Positions 38,111 to 49,771 of a stretch of DNA of 64,000 nucleotides are shown piece after piece. Position 1 is the stretch's first letter. Every line of letters begins with the position of its first letter. The stretch comes from Brevipalpus yothersi. Lineage: Eukaryota; Arthropoda; Arachnida; Trombidiformes; Tenuipalpidae. Both the position numbers and the translations under genes were made by a program. Where the stretch lies: NCBI GenBank assembly GCA_003956705.1, contig QZCP01000094.1, forward strand, positions 61,533 to 125,532. Direction: 5' to 3'. Below the pieces are notes generated by a model. The model did not search any database, was not told the DNA's origin, and saw only the letters and a program-made list of their open reading frames with translations.

Positions 38111-38339
38111 GAAAAACGCTGTTACTTTTCATCTGATCAGCAAAATTGTCGTTCATTGTCCCTATTGGAAATTTACCTATTTTAAGTTCAGGTCAAACCC
38201 ATCGGCCACAACACTCAACGCTTCAACTGAGTGCGAACTTTTATTAAGTGAAGTTAATTGAATAAGAGCTACAATAGGAATAATATAAGAATTAAAATTG
38301 ATCACGAAGAAATTATTGACCAACAGTGATCACGAAAAC

Positions 38340-39060
38340 ATTCAGTATTTTGGGCCTCTAGATTTAGTGATAGATTTTATGATAGCTCAAAAAGAAGAAC
38401 TTGGCGAATCTCCTGGGGAGAAAAATAAAATTGTCAAATTTATATTCGATATTAAATTTTGAACTATCAAACGTTGATATGACTGAAGAAAACTCAAATC
38501 TCATCAGGCAACGAGAGAGTTATGATCTGATCGGAAATATTTTTGATATCGTTTTTTGAACTTCGCTCTCTCTCTCGCAAAAAAACTTGAGGATATTCAA
38601 ATTATCAACTGTTTTGCTTCAGCTTGCTTCACTTTCTGCAAATGAACTGACCCTGACTGAAAAAATGCTCACAATTAAAAATATTGGGCAAGTTTTTGAA
38701 AGAATCTTTAAATTTGATTATTTTGAGCTGAAAACATGCCCGTCTCTACATACAAAAGAGGTAGATTTTTTCGAGTTCATGAGTGTTAATGAAAATGATA
38801 GTTATTCTCTTACATATAATCGAAATGAGTAGAGGAATCGATTAACAGCTGAAACTTCATCTAGTTCTTGAGCACTAATCCATGGATTCTCCTTGACGCT
38901 TCCTTCACCCCAAGGATCAGTTACGTTAAAGTAAACAGTTTGTAGTGATTAATTTATAGAGATGGTAAACATAATGAGTAGGTTTTGAGATGATCAGAAA
39001 TGCATTAGCTCACAAATGAATGATTTTAATGTTTTTTCTCTAACTTTGGAAAAAAAACAT
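38340..39060. repeat. 3'-flank repeat, copy 3
   Basis: Same family as 12640-13400 and 17750-18290. The plus strand has an 81-codon frame (38587-38832) whose central part resembles a 61-codon frame at 59741-59926, but the 13020 copy is broken, so coding is doubtful. Confidence 0.6.
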
Positions 39061-39078
39061 TAGAAGAAAGATGATAAT

Positions 39079-42000
39079 TTACTCGTTTTTTCCCCACAAA
39101 ATTACATATGGATAATTTTGGTCAAAGATACAATTCGTTCCAGCGCTTGAATCTATCATAAGGTCTCTATAGCCTTGACCTCCACTAATCATTCCATCTT
39201 TGAGAAGCAGAAAGAATTTCACTGCCCCTCCAAATCCATGAAGAGAAAGCTGGGCCTGAGATAAATCGCATTTCAGTTCAGTAGGATTGGAGGTGAGTTT
39301 ATAGGGAATGCATAGGATTACACCAGCAGCTGTTCCTACCCAAAGATAACCATCGCTTGCTTTCAAAGCTGTGATCTTTGCAACAGAATCGAGTTCAGAG
39401 CCAGACAACACTGGAATCAACATCTTTTTCAAATCAGGCCGAATATCAATCGACATAATTTTTTCGTAAGGTTCAATGGCTGAGAAGAGTTGAATCATTT
39501 GATCTGATTGAGACCGATAGCTACACCAGACACCTCCTTCTGTTGCTGTCATTTTGCCAATTTGAGCGTCTTCAGCACCCACTTTGAATTCAGAGACGAT
39601 TTTTAGGGTATCACAGTCCAGAATATGGATTGAATTTTGATAAGTGAGCCATATGAAGATGTCCACGACCTCCATACAGCTAATGCCAGAGTTCTGTTCA
39701 TCCATTGAGGATTCAACTGTTGATGATATCGATTTCTCTAGAGTTTCATCCGGTAATGATGTCGTTGATGCCAGTTCATCAGTGCAAGACGTGTTTTCTG
39801 TGTCTTTAAGACATTTTTCATTTATATCAACCAAAAAGTATGCAGAAAGGTTCCAAAACTGAGTTTCCTGTGATCCAGTAAAAACGCAACAGTAACCATT
39901 GGCTAGAGCAATGAAAACTTTGCCTCTGGAATGAATTATCTGAACGGCAGAATCAGGAACTTTCATCTTGATACAGCTATATACACTCTGATCTTCAGCT
40001 GAGAGAACGTAGAGTATTCCATCATCACTTCCAATCCATACGGTCCGAAGGGATTGTACACCTAAATCTCGTTTGCCTGTTGACTCAGAGGAGGTGGATG
40101 AGAAATTTTCTTGATTCAATGAGGCCATTAGATTTGGACTTTCAGCATGCTCAGTGGAAGTAGTTGTTGAGGTATCGCAACTGGATGCTGACATCCTGTT
40201 GGAATCCTGATTTGAGAGTGATCTACTCTCTCTTCCGGTTGTGTTTGTCATAGTCGCTCGGCCAGAAAGTGGAAAGCTGGTGAAAAGCGAGGCCTTCATG
40301 GAAGCTAAAGAAAAAGAGGATGATTTGAATTAATTAAATCTACTCCGCAACAGGAAGAGGATAGCTCTGCCTCTAGAGCTGAAGGAACTGAAGGGTCTGA
40401 TCAACCGGTTCTTTCTCGTACCAAAATATGAAAAAATGATCAAACCTTTTTCATTAAGAGGAAGGTATCCAGTGTATTCCATGGAATCCTCACTTTCATC
40501 CATGAGAAGACGAAACGAAGAAAAATCGGTCAGAATTGTAACGTTTGCCTTACGTTATTGAAGATTCAGAGAAGTCACGAAATGAATACCTACCTAACTC
40601 CTAGTGGTGTATCTGCAGACATGGAAACTTCCAAAATAATTGTATCATCTTTGATAAAACCTTTTTTGGGGTCTAGAACATCATTCCAATATTCAAATTC
40701 GTTAAATCCCCAGCTATAGAATCCTGGTGGATCCCTCGCAAAAACACGTGGTTGTGATAATTTTCTTGTTAATGGTTTATCATCATTCTGACGTATTAAT
40801 CTAAATTCAGCCTCAGCTTTACAGGACCAAGTTGAGGATTTCGGGCAACCATCACATTTAAGAAATACTCCTAAAGTTTGGACTGACTCCGTTTTTTCTT
40901 GCTTCACATTTATACATATATAAACTCGCCTGATTCCAAGATGAAAGATGATAAAAATGAGTTAACAATGGCGACTGAGAGAGAAAAAGCTATCTGAATG
41001 GTTTGCAATCTTCTCAGAGCGGAACCATTTAATCAACTCAATTTTTCCAAAGAATATACGAGAAAAGCTTGAATATTATGAACTCACCATGATAAGTTGC
41101 GGGCAAAAACAGGTGGACTGAATACGCTGTTACTCATTCGGCTCAAATTTTCGAATTTATGTCTGAATGTAACCACAGATCGAGCTTCATCAATCGCAAT
41201 ATCCTCCTTGAAAAAGCATGTGGTAGTCTGCAGTTCAGCATCGATGCTATCAATTTCAGTGGACTGTGATGAGAGGCCATAACTGGGGACCAATTCAATA
41301 CAACAAAGGTTGCTCGCTAGAGAGAATATATTCGTGGCTCTCTCCTTTTCTCTATCTGAACTAACTCTCCAAAATGAGTTTTCTCCACACATCCATGCAG
41401 CATTAGGGCAGTTAAGAGATGCAGCGGATTCAATTCTTGGTGTATCGAGAAGTTGACTGTGGGTTGGTCTGAGAGATAGAACAGATTCTATTCCTAAAGT
41501 CCACCCACGTGGACCAATCTTGACCTCCTTCTGGTTGACCATTAATTTTACACATTCCATGCTTGCGAAAGTGCTCTTCGAGAATCTCCCACGGATATTG
41601 CTGATGTCATTACTGTAAATGGAATTTTCATACTTCCTCGCCTCAAATTCTATGGGATGATTCTTGATAGGACAATCAAAAATGAGTACTTCTAAGCGAT
41701 AAGTGCCAGGCTTGGATGCGAAAAATTGTGTTACATAGTTGCCATCCTCTCTGTCGTGAATTTTGAGAAAAGTTCTAGAATTTTTTGAATCTGATATAGC
41801 TACACAAATTGCATCTAAATCATTCTCATAGCACTCTTCACCGGAAAAGTCTTTGGTGACTATGATCACTGAGGTGAACATACGGGCAAAACAGTGACCA
41901 ATTTTTGCCTCACAAAGAGAAGGCAATGTTTTGCTCGTTCGAAAACCAATGTAGCCTTCGATAGCTCTTTGAATCGTTCCAGCTAGCTCTCTGTTGTCTA

Positions 42001-42966
42001 CACAACGTAGGGAACAATTTTCTTTTGGAATCAGACAATCTTTCTTCGATTTTGCTCTATCATGGAGCTCCTCTGTTTTTTTCTCCACTTCACTTACGGT
42101 TCCTTGATGCTTGAATCTTTTGAAACCAGTGGTAACTTTTGCTTTTTCTTTTGCGATCCATTGCCTTTGACAACCTAAAGTTTTCAGCTTCTTGTCTTGA
42201 GTTTCCCGTATTGAAACCGAAATTTCTTGGCGCCGTTTATCCAAAAGACTGCTCATTTTGGTGAAAAATAGATCGTTTTCCTCCAAGATGCCATCACTCT
42301 TCTCTTTGATTTTTCCTTCTATCAAGGCCAGTCTTCTATCTGCATCATCCAATTCAGATATCCATTTGTCTGTCTCACTGGTTAAAGTTTCCGATTTTCG
42401 TTTCATCACTGTAAAAAAACGTCGAGTCTAGAAAGCGGGAAAGAGAAAAGAAGGTGCCACCAATCGAAAAAATCCAGCAAAAAAGTTGAGAGAAAATTTA
42501 CAATAAAAATTATAAAAACTGATTCCATACTCACAGAATGCTCAGGCTTGGATAAATTGTCATTACAGTGTGATTTATCGCCACACGAATCACAAAACAA
42601 GGCTTTACAAGGTTCACAATACTGTAATTCTTCAAGCGGATGTCTGGGACATTGTGGTGTAATTTCACAACTGTCTATTCGATTGAGGATACGATTGAGA
42701 TAAGGATCAGTTTGAAACGCCGATGCACCTCCTTTCGGAATATTTATATCTCGACGACATATTGGACAAGGAAAGTAACGCTTTGAATTAGACTCAGATT
42801 GAGCACAAATACCTTCAAGACACTTGATGCAAATGGTGTGACAACGACTTAATAGCTTGGGCAAGCGATGAGATCGGTCATATGTTTCAGAACAGATTGG
42901 ACATGTCAAATCTGTTTTGATCAACTCATCACAATCGAAGGAGATCTTTTTCTTGAATTCGAACAT
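39079..42966 (-). CDS. U9: intact type I RING-B-box-coiled coil-filamin-MATH-JIP-like propeller protein
   Basis: Exons 42535-42966, 41088-42427, 40594-40929, 40446-40492 and 39079-40304 give 1126 residues. RING ligands are C22, C25, C42, H43, C46, C49, C67 and C70; the third cysteine is one residue later than in U8. B-box ligands are C106, H109, C117, C120, C125, C128 and H133. Approximate limits: coiled coil 155-275, filamin 314-415, first blade 440-520, MATH 560-718, linker to about 800, rest of propeller to the end. MATH landmarks are RNLSW, STWSCKAEAEF, WGFNEFEYW, DPKKGFIKDD and TGYLPLNEK. RING and coiled coil are close to U4, but the last propeller part is close to U5, so this gene looks recombinant. 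Confidence 0.88.
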
Positions 42967-43630
42967 TTCTCACCACGGTTTTTAGCTGATATTTATATAA
43001 ACAAATAACGAGATCAACCAAACAATGATTTCAATCAAAATAAGTAGAGTAAGAGGCAGAGAGAGCACGGGGGAATCGAAAACATTTGGCCTTTTTAAGA
43101 TCTTCTTAGTACAAGGTAAGCGCACTCTCCATGTATCAGCGTGTTTTTTAAACTTGTTTTTTAAATACTCATAAAATGAAAGCCTCGATTGGACTTCTCA
43201 GTTTGTCTAGCTGAAGGCAGACACTAGAAGGATGCTGACGTATGCAGGTTCAAGGGTGATTGTTTTCTGAAAAAACTTCCGTTTCGATTCGAAACATCGG
43301 CATATCACTATTCCTCAGTTAAATTGAGAATTTTCTCGTTATTTTGTTCGATGACATTCATTACTCTATAATACTTTATTAAAACTGAGAGATCAATTCG
43401 AACTCATCCTTCATCTAGCTTTTTGAACCCAAATTGCACATTCTTAGGTGATTTTTCCCTTTTTCTTTTTATCAGAACATCGTTCAAGTTGTTGAATGCA
43501 GTTCAAAATGCCGAACCTGAAACTACTTACTTGGAGAGCAGAAAGGGAGCTGATAGAAAATAAGCTAGCACGTAGTCGATTGAATTTAATGATTTCTGTT
43601 CTCATTTTAAAAATAATTGAGACAATTTAT
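42967..43630. other. Intergenic DNA between U9 and U10
   Basis: Contains the U9 promoter module and sequence related to the flank upstream of U4 (17520-17750). I see no gene. Confidence 0.5.
43120..43149 (-). promoter_or_regulatory. Type I promoter module upstream of U9
   Basis: Plus-strand GCGCACTCTCCATGTATC, then AGCGTGTTTTTT, 154 bp before the start codon. One base of the CCAAT-like half is changed. Confidence 0.6.
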
Positions 43631-46600
43631 TTAGTTCTCCTTCGCCCATATAATGATATGCGAATGATGTTGGTCAAAAATACAATTCGTTCCAGTATCT
43701 GGATCTATCATGAGGTCTCTGTACCCTAGTCCTCCACTGATCATCCCATTGTTGAGTGGTGAGAAGAATTTTACTGCACCTCCAAATCCATGGAGAGAAA
43801 GCTGGGCTTGGGATAGATAGCATCTTGAATCGGATTGTGCTGGAGTCATTTTTAGAGGAATGCATAGAATTATACCGGCTGCTGTTCCTACCCAAAGACG
43901 GCCATTACTGGCTTTCAAAGCTGTGATCTTTGCAACAGAATTAAGTTCAGAGTCGGACAGAACTGGAGTTAACATTTTCTTCAAATCAGGTCGAATATCA
44001 ATCGACATAACTTTTCCGTAAGGTTCAATGGCTGAGAAGAGTTGAATTATTTGATCTGATTGGGATCGATAGCTACACCAGACACCTCCTTTTTTTGCTG
44101 TCATTTTGCCAATTTGAGCGTCTTCAGCTCCCACTTCGAATTGAGAGACGATTTTTAGGGTACTACAGTCCAGAATATGAATCGAATTTTGATGAGCGAG
44201 CCAAATAGAGGTTTCTGTTGCCTCCATGCAGCTAATGCCAAAATTCCTCTCAGATCCTCCTGGAGATGAGATCGAATTCTTCAAATTTTCAGCGCATACT
44301 GGTTCAGCATAATGTTTGTTTCCTATTTTCTGGCTCCCTTCTTCCAAATTGACCAAAAAATATTCCGAAAAGTTCCAGTATTGGGAATTTCGGTAACCAG
44401 TGAATACGCAACAGAGCCCATTAGCCAGAGCGATGTAAACTTTATCTTTGAGATGGAGTATCTGTTGAACAGAGGCAGGAAGTTTGACTTTGAGACAGCT
44501 ATATTTTTTCTGATTTTCGGCAGACACAATATGAATAGCTCCATCATCACTGCCGAGCCATAAAGATCGGAAAGATTGTGCAATTAAGGAGGCCTGTTGA
44601 TTAGAATTTTCGGTACATTCATCAGAAGTATTTGCTGAGTTTTTTTGCTTGGAAGTATTCATCTTGTTAGAGTCCTGATTTGCCGGTGATTCATTTTTCA
44701 TTTTGGCTAGATTAGTTCTATCAAAAGATGGAGAAACGAAAAGCAAAGCACTTGTGGAGGCTGGAAAATAGAATCACATTAAGTTCATGCTCATTGGAGT
44801 GAAAATCAGTCCTCTCAAGGAGGAAGGAGGAAATGTATCAAGTGGCTTCATTTAAGAGCGATATAAAGAAAATAAGTAACCCAACCTTGCTTTTCGAGAG
44901 GTACGTATTCAGGGCTATCCATGAAATTCTCACTTGTGATGATAAAACAATGGAATGAAGAAAATTGTCAGAATTTGAAGTAGATAGATGATTCAAATTA
45001 TCATATTATCGATAAGCAAGAATTTAGAATATCATAGAATACTCACTCTATTCCATCTGGTATGACTGCAGACATTCGAACTTCCAATATAATGGAATTG
45101 TCTTTAATATAACCATTACCTGAATCTGTGATATCTTCCCAAGAAATGAATTCATAGAATCCCCAATGATTTTCTTTACAATTATATACGCGTTCAGCTC
45201 TTTTTGTTAGTGGCTTCCCGCCATTTTGATTTATCAATCTCAATTGAACCTCAACTTTACACGACCAACTTGAAGACTCAGAACAACCGCCACATATCAG
45301 AAAAAATCCAAAAGTTTTGGATTGTTCGCTCTCAAGTATTCTTGACATTGCAAGAATCGACCTGATTCCAATCAATATGATGGGTGAGATAAAATTGGTT
45401 GTGAAATGCAAAGAAAGTAGAATGTGGTAAATTTTTTTTCTTACACTCATCAGCTATATCTTGTCTGAAGAGTTTAAAAGATTCAATATCTTCCTTACCA
45501 TGATAATTTGTGAACATAGAAGGGAGGACTCTTCACACAACCTTTCATTTCAGTAAAGTTTTCGATCTTGTATCTGAATGTTGCTTCAGACCAAGTTTTA
45601 TCGACTGAAATGCTATGTTTCAGGAAGCAGTTGGTGGTCTGCAGAGTCACACCAGTGATATCAACTTTACTACGACTTGATGACAGGTGGCAACCAGGAA
45701 CCGATCCAATACACGTTAGATTTTCCGAAGGAGAAACGACTTTGGAAATCCAACACTCTATTTCTCCTTTCGAGTCCAACCTACAAATTGAATTACCCCC
45801 ACAAATCCAAGTTGTGTTCAAACATCCAGAAGTTGCAGCGCATAAAGTGTTCAACCTACATGTGGTATCCAGAAACCGACAGCAATTTGGCTTGAGAGGT
45901 ACAGCCGATTCTACTCCAAGAGTCCACCCGAGTGGACCAATTCTGACCTCTTTTTGGTTGACAGTTAGTTTAACACACTGTGTATCCGGGCAAGTGCTTA
46001 TTAAAGGCCTCTTACAGGTATCGCCGATCTCATAAGTATAATATGGATTTTCATAGCTCTCAACCTGGAATTCCAAAGGATAATCTTTGATCGAGCAATC
46101 AAAAATGGTAACTTTTAGTTGATGAGGGCCAAGTTTCAGTGGGACGAATTGTATTTCATAGGTACCACCTCCTGTATCAACTATCTCGGAAAGATTGCTC
46201 TCATGGTTCCCTGGATCTGATAAAGTTGCACTAATGGCCTTTAGATCATCACCCCAATAATTATTACCAGAAAAGTCGTAAGTGACTATTGTCACTGAAG
46301 TGCACATTCGAGCGAAACACTTGCCTACTTTTGCTCTACAGAGAGAGGGCGATGTTCGGCTGGCTCGAAAACCATCAAAGTCCCTAATTGCTTTCTGAAA
46401 AGTCTGTTCTTCAACGTTCTTCTCATCGTAGTGGAGGGAACAATTCGCCCACGGATTGAGGAAACTTTTATTTCTTTTTTCTCGGATCCGGAACACTTCC
46501 GTTTTTCTATTCACCTCACTAATAGCCCCTTGATGTTTGAAGTTTTTAAATTTAGCCAAGATTTCGGCTTTTTCACTTGTGAACCATTGCCTTTGCTCCT

Positions 46601-47386
46601 GTAGAACTTTTAGCTTGGCATCTCGTGCTCTATGCATTGAAGCAGAAACTTCTTGTCGTCGTTTGTCCAATAGACTACACATTCTCGTGAAGAATAGATC
46701 ATTTTCTACTAATGCCACATCACTGTATTCTTTCAATTTTTCTTCTACAAAAGCCACTGTTTCATCAGCATCATCTAGCTCACACATAAACTTGTCTGCT
46801 TGAGCAGCTAGAGTGTCTAATTTCCGTTTCATAACAAGAGAAAAGCGCCTAGTCTAGAAAACAAGGTGATAAAGTACAAATAATTCAAAGAAAGTCTCCA
46901 ATAATGTTTGAAAACCATCAGCAGTTAGAGCGTTTAAGAAGAGTTTATACTCACAAAATGCTTGGATGTCGGTGAATTGTCATTACAATGAGACTTATCA
47001 TCACAGAAATCGCAAAACAGAGCATCACAAGGCTCACAGTACTGTAATTCCTCAAGTGGATGTTTGGGACATTCTGGTGTAACTTCACAGCTATCTATTC
47101 GATCAAGAACCCTATTGAGATAAGGGTCAGTTTGAAATTCTGATGCACCTTCTTCAGGAATGTTTATATCTCGACGGCAAATTGGACAAGGAAACGAGCA
47201 TTTTGAAACAGCCTCTGACTGGGTGCAAAGGCCTTCAAGACACTCGAGGCAGATGGAGTGGCAGCGATTCAATAACTTTGGCAAACGATCAGATCGATCA
47301 TATGTTTCCGAACAAATTGGACAGGTCAAATCTGTGTGGATTAACTCATCACAATCCAAGGAAACCTTCTTCTTAAGTTTGAACAT
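43631..47386 (-). CDS. U10: intact, strongly mosaic type I gene
   Basis: Exons 46955-47386, 45499-46853, 45047-45361, 44886-44932 and 43631-44760 join to 1092 residues. Different parts resemble different neighbours. RING and start of coiled coil follow U6 (TLAAQAD, MCELDDAD). The later filamin/blade part and MATH follow U5 (LGVESAVPLKPN, SSSWSCKVEVQL, DSGNGYIKDN). The linker and second blade follow U5 (SFRSLWLGSDDGAIH), and the end of the propeller follows U6 (KMTPAQSDSRC, SPLNNGMISGGLGYRD). Exon 3 ends GA|, not AG|, giving Asp at the junction where most copies have Ser. An AATAAA hexamer overlaps the region just after the stop. No disabling change is visible. Confidence 0.86.
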
Positions 47387-47589
47387 TTTCCAACACGATC
47401 TTCATCCGATATTGATAAAAAATCAACGAATAAGATTACCTAAACATGAACATCTTATCAACTTAAAGTAATTCTGATCCCACAAGACTCTTGTCACAAA
47501 TTACTAGGCGTAAATCAGACTCTGATTGAATAGGAAGTTATGCGGTAATCGATTCGTTTCACTTTTCCAGTCCCAAAACAGTCTTCGAA

Positions 47590-47620
47590 GCGCACTCTCT
47601 AGCATATTGGCGTGTTTTTT
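47590..47620 (-). promoter_or_regulatory. Type I promoter module upstream of U10
   Basis: Plus-strand GCGCACTCTCTAGCATATTG, then GCGTGTTTTTTAAA, 204 bp before the start codon. It is nearly identical to the U6 copy. Confidence 0.65.
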
Positions 47621-47759
47621 AAACTGGGAAAGCACAGGAACTGTAGTTGTGCTGAAGAGAACGTTTTCAAGCAGCTCTTTTTTTTTCTCTCTCTCTCTCT
47701 TTTGCTCTTTAGGGGTACTCGAGGATTTGAGAACACCTAAGATTTTCATCAAGGCATTT

Positions 47760-48180
47760 AGATGAGAGCATTTATTTGCTTGAATTTGATTCGCTTTCAC
47801 CTGAATTCTTTATATTTTTTGATGATCTCTTTGCTCGCATTTTGTTTGTTTGGTTCCTTTTCCCTTCAATGGAAGGTAGAGGAGAATTCAACTCGATTGA
47901 CAGTTCTATTAATCTTATTATTGCAAAATACATGGTCAATCGGGATGATAAGAATGAATGCACTATGAGGAGTTTTGTTTCGAATTTTGATTCTTTTTGT
48001 ATGACTATTCCCTACACTCAGTCGAAATTGAGAGTTTCTTCAATTCTAGAAAATTTGTTCAATCAAATACAGCTACTCTATGCCATTCTATCGAGAGGAA
48101 CGGAAAAAACGAAGAAACTGTTCATCCCTCATCTGTCCTTTCGAGCCAAGCTCACACATTCTTTGATGTTATCTCCCTGT
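47760..48180 (-). pseudogene. Decayed middle part of a type II gene (sister of 26500-26890)
   Basis: Keeps the U8-like order on the plus strand: GATGATCTCTTTGCTCGCA, TTCAACTCGATTGACA, ACATGGTCAATCGGGATGAT. Short plus-strand frames here are chance openings. Confidence 0.6.
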
Positions 48181-48329
48181 TCCAATTGAACTAAGTGTTG
48201 CTAAACTTGAAACAATAAAAAAATTAAAAAGCAGAGAGGATAAAGATCAGATATAAGCTAGCATGTTGTTGAATGAGTTCAATGATTTTTCTTCTCAGTT
48301 TAGAAAATGGAAAATAATCAAGAAAATTT

Positions 48330-49110
48330 TATATTTTTATTTCTCCCCTTTTCTCTTACAACAATATGTGGATAAAATAACGCTGACCAAAAACACAACT
48401 CACTCCAGTATTTGAGTTTATTAGAAATTCTCCATAACCTTGCTCTCAACTAATCATTCCACCATTGAGACCAAAAGAACTTGACTGTCAAATCCATGGA
48501 AGGAAAGTTGAGCCTGCAACACATCGATTTTGATTCAGCCAGAGTGGGAGTGAATTTTATCAGCTGCAGTTCCTATCCAAAGATGGCCACTACATGCTTT
48601 CAAAGCTATTATCCATGTAAGAGAACCGAGTTCAGAGTCAGCCAGCACTGGAATCAACATTTTCTTCAAGTCAGGCCGAATATCGATTGATGTAGCTTTT
48701 CTGTGCGGTTCATTGGATGCGAAGAGTTGGCTCATTTGATCTGATTAAGATCGATATCTACTCCAGATACCTTCCTCTGTTGCAGTTATTTTATCAATTT
48801 GAGTTTCTCCAGGGTTTAATTCCAATCGAGAGTTGCCTTCGTGCAGATAATGCCAGAATTTTGTCCATCAATTGAAGACCCAACTGTTGGTGACATCGAT
48901 TCCTCAGAAATGAGTTTCTGCAGAGAAAGCCAGATAGGGGCTTTCCGGTCTCCATACAGCTAATGCCAAAATCTTGCCCAGCTGGTGATGACATGGATTT
49001 CTTAGAAGCTTCAACAGTTGATGATGCCATTAACGATACTGGGTGGTCAGTGCAAGATGTCTGTTCCATTTTTGAATTCATTCCAACGATATCGATCAGA
49101 AAACATTACG
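48330..49110 (-). pseudogene. Decayed type I propeller exon (sister of 27140-27990)
   Basis: The minus strand follows the propeller exon (plus-strand TCAAGTCAGGCCGAATATC, CAACATTTTCTTC, ATTTGATCTGATTAAGATCG) with frequent stops. An internal stretch near 48840-48980 appears twice, as if a small duplication happened after decay began. Confidence 0.65.
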
Positions 49111-49189
49111 AGAAGTTTGACAAAGAGTTTCTTGCGATCTAATGAAGACGCCCAAATGACGATTGGCTAGAGCAACGAAAACCTTGTTT

Positions 49190-49440
49190 CTTTCATTTGC
49201 ATTCATTTGCACACCTGAACTAGGTTTCATCTTGATTATTTGATTACTCGAGTCTAAAATATCATTGCAAATGCTAACGATCCATATTCCAAATTGGTAG
49301 AATTCTCCCAAAGACTGACCATAATTTCCTCGCTAATGATTTACCTCCATTTTGATGCATTAATTTCAATTCAGCCTTTGCTTCACTGAACCAAGTTGAA
49401 GAATCTGAGCAACTATTACAGAGGAGATATACGGATACAA
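49190..49440 (-). pseudogene. Decayed MATH exon (sister of 28000-28260)
   Basis: Plus-strand GCTAATGATTTACCTCCATT and AATTTCAATTCAGCCTTTGC match the NGGK and KAEL parts of the MATH exon of the intact genes. The MATH motif region is deleted in part. Not translatable. Confidence 0.6.
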
Positions 49441-49771
49441 TCATATCTACACTTACATTAGTGGAGCAAGAAATTCTCTCAAGCTCCAAAGAAGAATTAG
49501 ATGGAATAGATTCACTCTGTTACATGTGATCGGTTTGATTTTTTAGTTTTTCGAGCACCTGTTCCCACATTCTCGTCTACTTTTTTACTACTGACTTCAA
49601 ATCGAGAATAATTTAGTTCTCTAGATGTAGTTCTGGAGGGCCAATCTATATCAATGGTTGATCTTGATCAGCAAAGGGGGAGATGATGAGAAACGAGCTA
49701 TTCCATAGTTCATTCATTTTTTCCATTCTTCCTCTTATTTCATGAAGTGAACAAGAACGAAAATTTTGAGT

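Larger units (their letters stand above)
35657..39078. other. Large gap between U8 and U9
   Basis: From left to right it holds the U8 5' flank (conserved before U12 at 58890-58965), a 409-bp insertion, a 399-bp block identical to one at 59055-59453, unfamiliar unique sequence at about 36920-37790, a decayed propeller piece, and 3'-flank repeat copy 3. I find no intact gene. Confidence 0.55.

Noticed and set aside
47510..48190. Cluster of short frames on both strands
   Set aside because: They overlap one another and fall in the U10 promoter flank and a type II relic; composition is low-complexity.
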